Assembly: GCA_027924645.1 (NCBI GenBank)
Contig: BSBN01001149.1
Location: 1,674,001 to 1,738,000 of the forward strand
Reading direction: 5' to 3'
Source: Cunninghamia lanceolata
Taxonomy: Eukaryota > Streptophyta > Pinopsida > Cupressales > Cupressaceae
DNA length: 64,000 nt
Below the pieces are notes generated by a model. That model was not told the DNA's origin, searched no databases, and worked only from the letters and a program-made list of their open reading frames with translations. Shown piece by piece: positions 59,469-64,000 of the stretch. Each line of letters opens with the position of its first letter. Within the stretch, counting starts at the first letter, position 1. Made by a program: the position numbers and the translations under genes.

Positions 59469-60598
59469 TGTAGACACCTAAAAATGATCCATTGCATTAC
59501 ATCACTTGCATACATCAATTCCTCCTAAATCACTTGCATTCAACATTAATTAAATAATCTAATTATTTAATTTCATCAATTTCTTCTAATTCCCCTAATT
59601 TCAACATTAATCGAATAAATTCTTTTATTTAATTAATTTCATTAAAATCCACTTAATTCCTCCAAATTAAATAATTTTAATTATTTAATTAAATCATTAT
59701 CTTCTTCAAATTATTAAAATCCACATTAATTAAATAAATATAATTATTTAATTAATTCATCAAAATTCTTCTTATCCACAATTAAATATTTTTTAATTAT
59801 TTAATTAATCAATTATTCTTCTAAATTTAAATAAATTGTTCAAATTTATTTTAGTTGACCTATATCTTCTAAAAATAAATAAAATCAATATTTTATTTAT
59901 AACTTATCCTTTCTTCTATCATGCACAATCAATTAAATAAATTTATTTATTTAATTCTCAATTATCTTCCAAAAATATCATTTTCCTCTATGTGCACAAT
60001 CAGTCTTCTTTTTAGAACTTCAAAAAGCAAATTTAAAGTTGAGTTAATTGGCTTTAATCATTATTATTTTTATCATCAACTCATAAGTTGGAAAAAACAT
60101 TCTAATTTTATGAAATCAAATACTATCTTTATCCTAGCAACTAGCAAGCAATTAACTCAACAAAGCAACTTTAAAATATTCTTTAAACAAGACACATGTT
60201 GTGTGCACGTTCATCATGTCTTCTCAACTCATCTTGACCATTGATTTCATTAATTTATAATCACCGTTGATCGATCTTTCCTGAAACCTATATATAACCC
60301 CTTCACTCCATAAAAAATCCTCTTCAATCATTTAGCTTTTGCATTCATACATCGCTTTGAGCTTTTACCATGCATCATTGAGCACATATCTACATCCACT
60401 TGTTGCAACCATGGGTACGCGACATATTAAGCAATCCACATAAATCCAAGAGAACGATGCAATCTAGGTGATAGCTTTCGATTGTTTAATTGCATATTCA
60501 TTGATATTGTTATTGTTTAGATGGATCTTTTGTTGTTATAGGATTGAGTTGTTATTCATTGTTTTGATCTTATTCAATCTCAATTTTACCTATACACA
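59469..60598 (+). mobile_element. solo LTR E (1,130 bp) with TSD CTTAT
   Basis: Starts TGTAGACACC and ends TATACACA. CTTAT is present directly on both sides (59,464-59,468 and 60,599-60,603), and no internal sequence is attached, which is the signature of a solo LTR left by recombination between two LTRs. It has a TATATATAACC promoter box near 60,288-60,298 and about six TTAATTAAATAAAT-type hairpins at 59,540-59,950. It is an inverted, diverged copy of LTR A at 3,894-5,102. It lies within element F. Confidence 0.9.
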
Positions 60599-60603
60599 CT
60601 TAT

Positions 60604-61621
60604 CATCATTAAATCCATCAATCCTTAGATCTCTAATAATGTGAGCATTATAAAGCATACAATCCAAAACACCATGAGATATAGAAGCATTTTCAACATG
60701 TGTATCACTAGCATTTATTAGGTGAGAAACACAATCATCTTTTGTAACATCATGTGATCTAAAGAATGTAGATCATCATCATTAATCAAATAATCATCAT
60801 GAAGATCCTCATTAGATAAATCATCAAGAGTCAAGGAAAGTAGATTATAATCATAAGTTTTAAGAGAATCATCGCATGAATTAGTATATCCATTAAAATT
60901 AGGGCTAAAGTACTAGATGCAGATAGCATAGAATCAAGAATAGAGTTTGCATGAGAAACATAAACTATACTATCATCACATAAAAAATAATCTTTACTAT
61001 CAATAGGCGAATCATGAATCAAAGAGTCAACGACATCATGAGAACGTAAAGAACAAATGTACAATCATGTAAAGGCACATCACTAGTGGTAGAATAAAGA
61101 CAAGTAGCATAAAGCTCATCACTAGGATAACCATCATATATAGGTAAGATTTCCCAAATCAACAAGAACATCACTAGGCTCCTCAAATAAATATCTAGCA
61201 AGAGAGACACATATAGTATAATCCATTGATTCAAGAGGAGAAGAAGCATGAGATGTAGAAAGAATATGCTCACTAGGTACAACAACATGACATGAAGTAA
61301 AATCCCTAGATGTTTCATGAAAAGGTAATGCAAACTCCTCCTCATCATTTGTCACACAAAGTGGATGATCATTATGAATAATGGTGAAAATGGAGTAAAG
61401 TACTTTAAAATGGATGGAAAAGTTATAACAATCTCTATAAAGATGAAAAATGAGACACAATGAACTAATGCATGCATAAAACATAGAACATCATCCATGT
61501 GGTAGAAAGAGGCCATATCCTCAAGCATCCATGGATAAGATGTAAAAAATATTGAAAACACAATAGGATCCTCTATATAAGAATGGACATAGGTCAAGGT
61601 TAGGGATTGACTACAATCCAT
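60604..61621 (-). pseudogene. decayed Asp/Ser/His-rich ORF of element F, unknown
   Basis: Minus-strand fragments 61,621-61,352, 61,484-61,134, 61,348-61,019 and 61,064-60,831 overlap in different frames and read as one acidic, Asp/Ser/His/Tyr-rich protein broken by frameshifts. Examples are YPWMLEDMASFYHMDDVLCFMHA and LDDLSNEDLHDDYLINDDD. There is no protease, RT, integrase or zinc knuckle. It precedes the 3' LTR of F on the same strand and is interrupted by solo LTR E. Function is unknown. Confidence 0.4.
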
Positions 61622-61810
61622 AATGAAAGTTCTAACAATGAAGCATAATCAAAGGGTGGGGGAGAAGGGATCAAAGAGATTAGAAATAATGAAATACCAA
61701 AGCCTAATCAAATAGAAAATAAAAGGTATAACAATCATAATATTAGATCTAAAAATAAAAAATATATATTAATAAGGTAAAGACCCTAAGGAAAATCCTA
61801 GAGGGGTTCA

Positions 61811-62196
61811 TGTTGGTGTGAAAAGGGTTATTCTCTACTCAATTACCTCTTGGGTCCTTTTCACACCTAGTTATTTAAGTTACTTAGGGCATTTACTTTT
61901 TGTGTCTTAAGTCATAAGATTAAGACACCTGTCATAATCTTATGTGTCCTAAGTTTCACCCTTGCCTATATAAGAAAGGATTGTGTACTCTTGTATTAAA
62001 TTTAATCACTGTAGAAGAGGATTATTATTTCCCTGATGAATTTATGCCAAAGCCTTATAATTAAAAAATGGTAGTAATTCTACATATGTTCTAAATCTTT
62101 GTTATGTTATTAATTTAGCTTTCATTGATTTATTGTATTTCTATATGTATGTGGGTGAATGTCTTATGGTATCTACAATGGTTATGGGGAACAACA
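61811..62196 (+). mobile_element. copia-type LTR (386 bp), element H
   Basis: Starts TGTTGGTGTG and ends GGGGAACAACA, with TATATAAG at 61,967-61,974. Ten bases beyond its end a primer-binding-like sequence is found. Size, termini and primer type fit a copia element in plus orientation. No partner LTR lies before the end of the window, so it is either the 5' LTR of an element extending beyond or a truncated copy. Confidence 0.7.
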
Positions 62197-62206
62197 AAAT
62201 TTAATA

Positions 62207-62219
62207 TGGTATTAGTGCT
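62207..62219 (+). other. primer-binding site of element H (initiator tRNA-Met type)
   Basis: TGGTATTAGTGCT matches the TGGTATCAGAGCT site with two changes, just inside the LTR end at 62,196. Confidence 0.65.
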
Positions 62220-64000
62220 TTAGATCTGCAAGCCCCTTCTCTTGTTTGGTAGATTTTTTCTAAGATCTATCATACAGTCTATCTTGGAGCAAAAATAACC
62301 TCATTGTTGAGTCCAAAAGGCCCAAAAACCTATGGATCAATAGTAAACTTGATATTGTTTGCTTGTTGTGCCTAACAATTTTTTTTTGAGAGGGTTCCAT
62401 TGGTAGTCGTACATAATTCCATACAGTTCATATAGGTCTGTATAACCATATGGCCATTGTACTATACTTGCATCTTCATGGTGTACCACCTACATCATAA
62501 ATATCATGCCAACATCATCCTTTGGTATGAAACTTTTTTATATTTCACATTTTTTATTTACTAGTTGTATTGTACAACCTCTGTGTTAGGTTGACACCAG
62601 CATATAGGGTACATAGGGCTGACACTAGTAGGGTTTTTGGTGGGTGGTCACAAGGGACCAACCCCTAGTCGCATCTAGCCCATAGGTACTTTGCATGCAG
62701 AGTGGCCATTGTTGTGAACTGCAAGATCCGTTGCCTCTGCCAATGTTCACCACTTCCACTGTAACTTAGGTAGCTAGTCTGAGCAACACTGCCTCCTACT
62801 TCACCCCCATGGGATAAAATTGTAGTTTTGTCCAAAAGTTATTTCATGCTAAAAAATGTGGTTTCAACCTTTCAAAGAGTGATTTTCAAGTCAAAATTAT
62901 TGTTTTCCAAATTCTATGGTGGTTTAGGAATATTCTCAAAATTCTAAGCACATGCTAGCCACAGTAGAATATGCTTATGATGATGTCATGTTAATGTCAT
63001 TAGGCTCTTTAGGATTTCCTTTTCCCTACACGATTGGAGTTTTTTATTTTGTAGTTGAACTTCAAATGCCCTTTTCTTGCTCATACAATGTTTGTTTTCT
63101 AAGATTTCTTTTGAAATGGGGTAATTTTTTGTGTACTTCATGATGGTGTAGGTATTTTTCAATTTGGACTTTTGGTTTTTTCTAGAAATTCATTTTCTTA
63201 GTAATCTTGTTGTGTAATTTTTATTTTGGTAACTTTGAAGGACCATAACTTCTATGTATGAACTTTTTTTTGGGTCCAATTTTTTTTAAGTAATTATTTT
63301 TTTCACGTAATACACAATGGTTCTTCAACTACTTCTCTTAAAAAAGAATCATATTTTCAGCATATGGTCCATTTTGGACATTATAAGAACCCATTGTATG
63401 CACTTTAATATTTGTACACACACTTAATTAAAATGTCACACATTGTATTTGTCTTTTAGGGATATTGCATATTATGTTATGCCATTATTCTACTTGCACT
63501 ACTTATATAGTGCCATGGAGAGTTTGGTGTGTGTGCTTTGATTTAGCCATTACAACTTCATCTACCTTCATGTATGTGTGTATTGTATGAGCACACCCTT
63601 TATAACAATGTCATGAGAGTTTTGTTGTGCATGCCTTTCATTCACAATCTCATCTACCTTCATTTTACTGTGTTTCTTGTCTAAGCACACCCCATTGCAA
63701 TTGAAGGTACATTGGTCCTTCTAAAGTTTCTTCTTTACCTTCTTAAAATACATTGTTACACATAATTTTAGTAGATTTTTCATACCTCTCCCTTGTCAAA
63801 ATTATGGGGGTATCATTTCGGTGTGATGGAACACATACCATATATAGACATTTCTACATACCTATTTATGGAGGCAACCTTATATCTGTTGCAAGTATGA
63901 GGTTAACCAGTGTTTTCATTGATGTCAACATACTCATATTGCATTGGTAAGAAGGTTTGGATGAGCTGTGTGTTGAGGATATTGAGAAAAGTAGTCTCAA
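62220..64000 (+). other. region after element H primer site, no gag or pol seen
   Basis: No copia Gag, integrase or RT motif is visible over 1.8 kb. The open frames at 62,952-63,143 and 63,753-63,950 have no motif. It may be a long leader or unrelated flanking DNA. Confidence 0.45.
63513..63706. repeat. diverged two-copy tandem repeat, unit about 98 bp
   Basis: Two consecutive copies share CATGGAGAGTTT/CATGAGAGTTTT, an ATCTACCTTCAT word, a TGTGT word and AGCACACCC, in the same order and spacing (near 63,513-63,610 and 63,611-63,706). Confidence 0.6.

Noticed and set aside
61811..62196. Host gene promoter (TATATAAG) at 61,967
   Set aside because: The TG...CA ends and the initiator-Met primer site ten bases beyond show it is an LTR promoter.
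1..64000. CRISPR array or prokaryotic operon
   Set aside because: Repeats present are LTRs, leader repeats or satellites with drifting units; none shows identical short repeats with unique equal-length spacers, and no ribosome-binding sites or operons exist.

Overview
The window looks like intergenic DNA from a large, repeat-dominated seed-plant genome. A conifer or other gymnosperm is my best guess. The guess rests on AT-rich sequence, no intact host gene, and layer upon layer of decayed LTR retrotransposons with long LTRs and long untranslated leaders. I found no rRNA, canonical tRNA, CRISPR array or bacterial-type gene. Almost every long open frame belongs to a retroelement or is an accident of skewed composition.

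Layout. 1-5,102: a minus-strand LTR element (A) with a 1.2 kb 5' LTR (3,894-5,102), a long repeat-rich leader and the start of a gag-like ORF leaving the window at base 1. 5,103-5,567: the end of a copia-type LTR with its primer-binding site. 5.6-9.1 kb: little to report beyond an LTR-like promoter near 8.8 kb. 9.1-12.6 kb: a shattered minus-strand ORF of unknown function, followed by an array of about 127-bp tandem repeats (12.64-13.5 kb). 15.7-34.6 kb: one old minus-strand Ty3/gypsy element (D), with primer-binding site at 34.57-34.59 kb, gag 34.05-32.95, protease 27.9-26.9, an RNase H-like domain 26.4-25.9, RT 18.2-17.6, RNase H 17.5-17.0 and integrase 16.9-15.7. It is split by two later insertions. 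The first is an essentially complete non-autonomous gag-only element (18,758-25,882, 2.2 kb LTRs, AGGGA target duplication). The second is the 5' LTR plus leader of another element (B, from 28,205). A LINE ORF1 fragment lies at 35.1-36.3 kb.

36,773-46,763 is a complete 10 kb minus-strand LTR element (C) without a recognisable pol. It carries a Pro-rich gag-like ORF with a zinc-knuckle variant and a G-patch domain. 47,579-48,841 is a LINE-type retrotransposed insertion with a 20-bp target-site duplication. 51.9-52.3 kb holds a regularly spaced array of short palindromes. 54.25-55.04 kb holds a two-copy 399-bp tandem repeat, and about 55.8 kb a tRNA-like SINE candidate. 57-61.6 kb is the 3' part of another decayed minus-strand element (F), with a solo LTR (E, 59,469-60,598, TSD CTTAT) inside it. 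A short copia-type LTR with primer-binding site lies at 61,811-62,219.

A, B, C and E share the LTR start TGTAGACACC (A and one C LTR carry point changes) and hairpin-forming TTAATTAAATAAAT-type repeats. A, B and C also share related leader sequences; A and B contain a degenerate 21-25-bp repeat there. They look like one superfamily of mostly non-autonomous elements. There are no interacting host genes to describe: the biology here is nested transposition, non-autonomous elements depending on enzymes from elsewhere, and decay. Calls rest on my own reading of motifs and repeats; no database search was possible.
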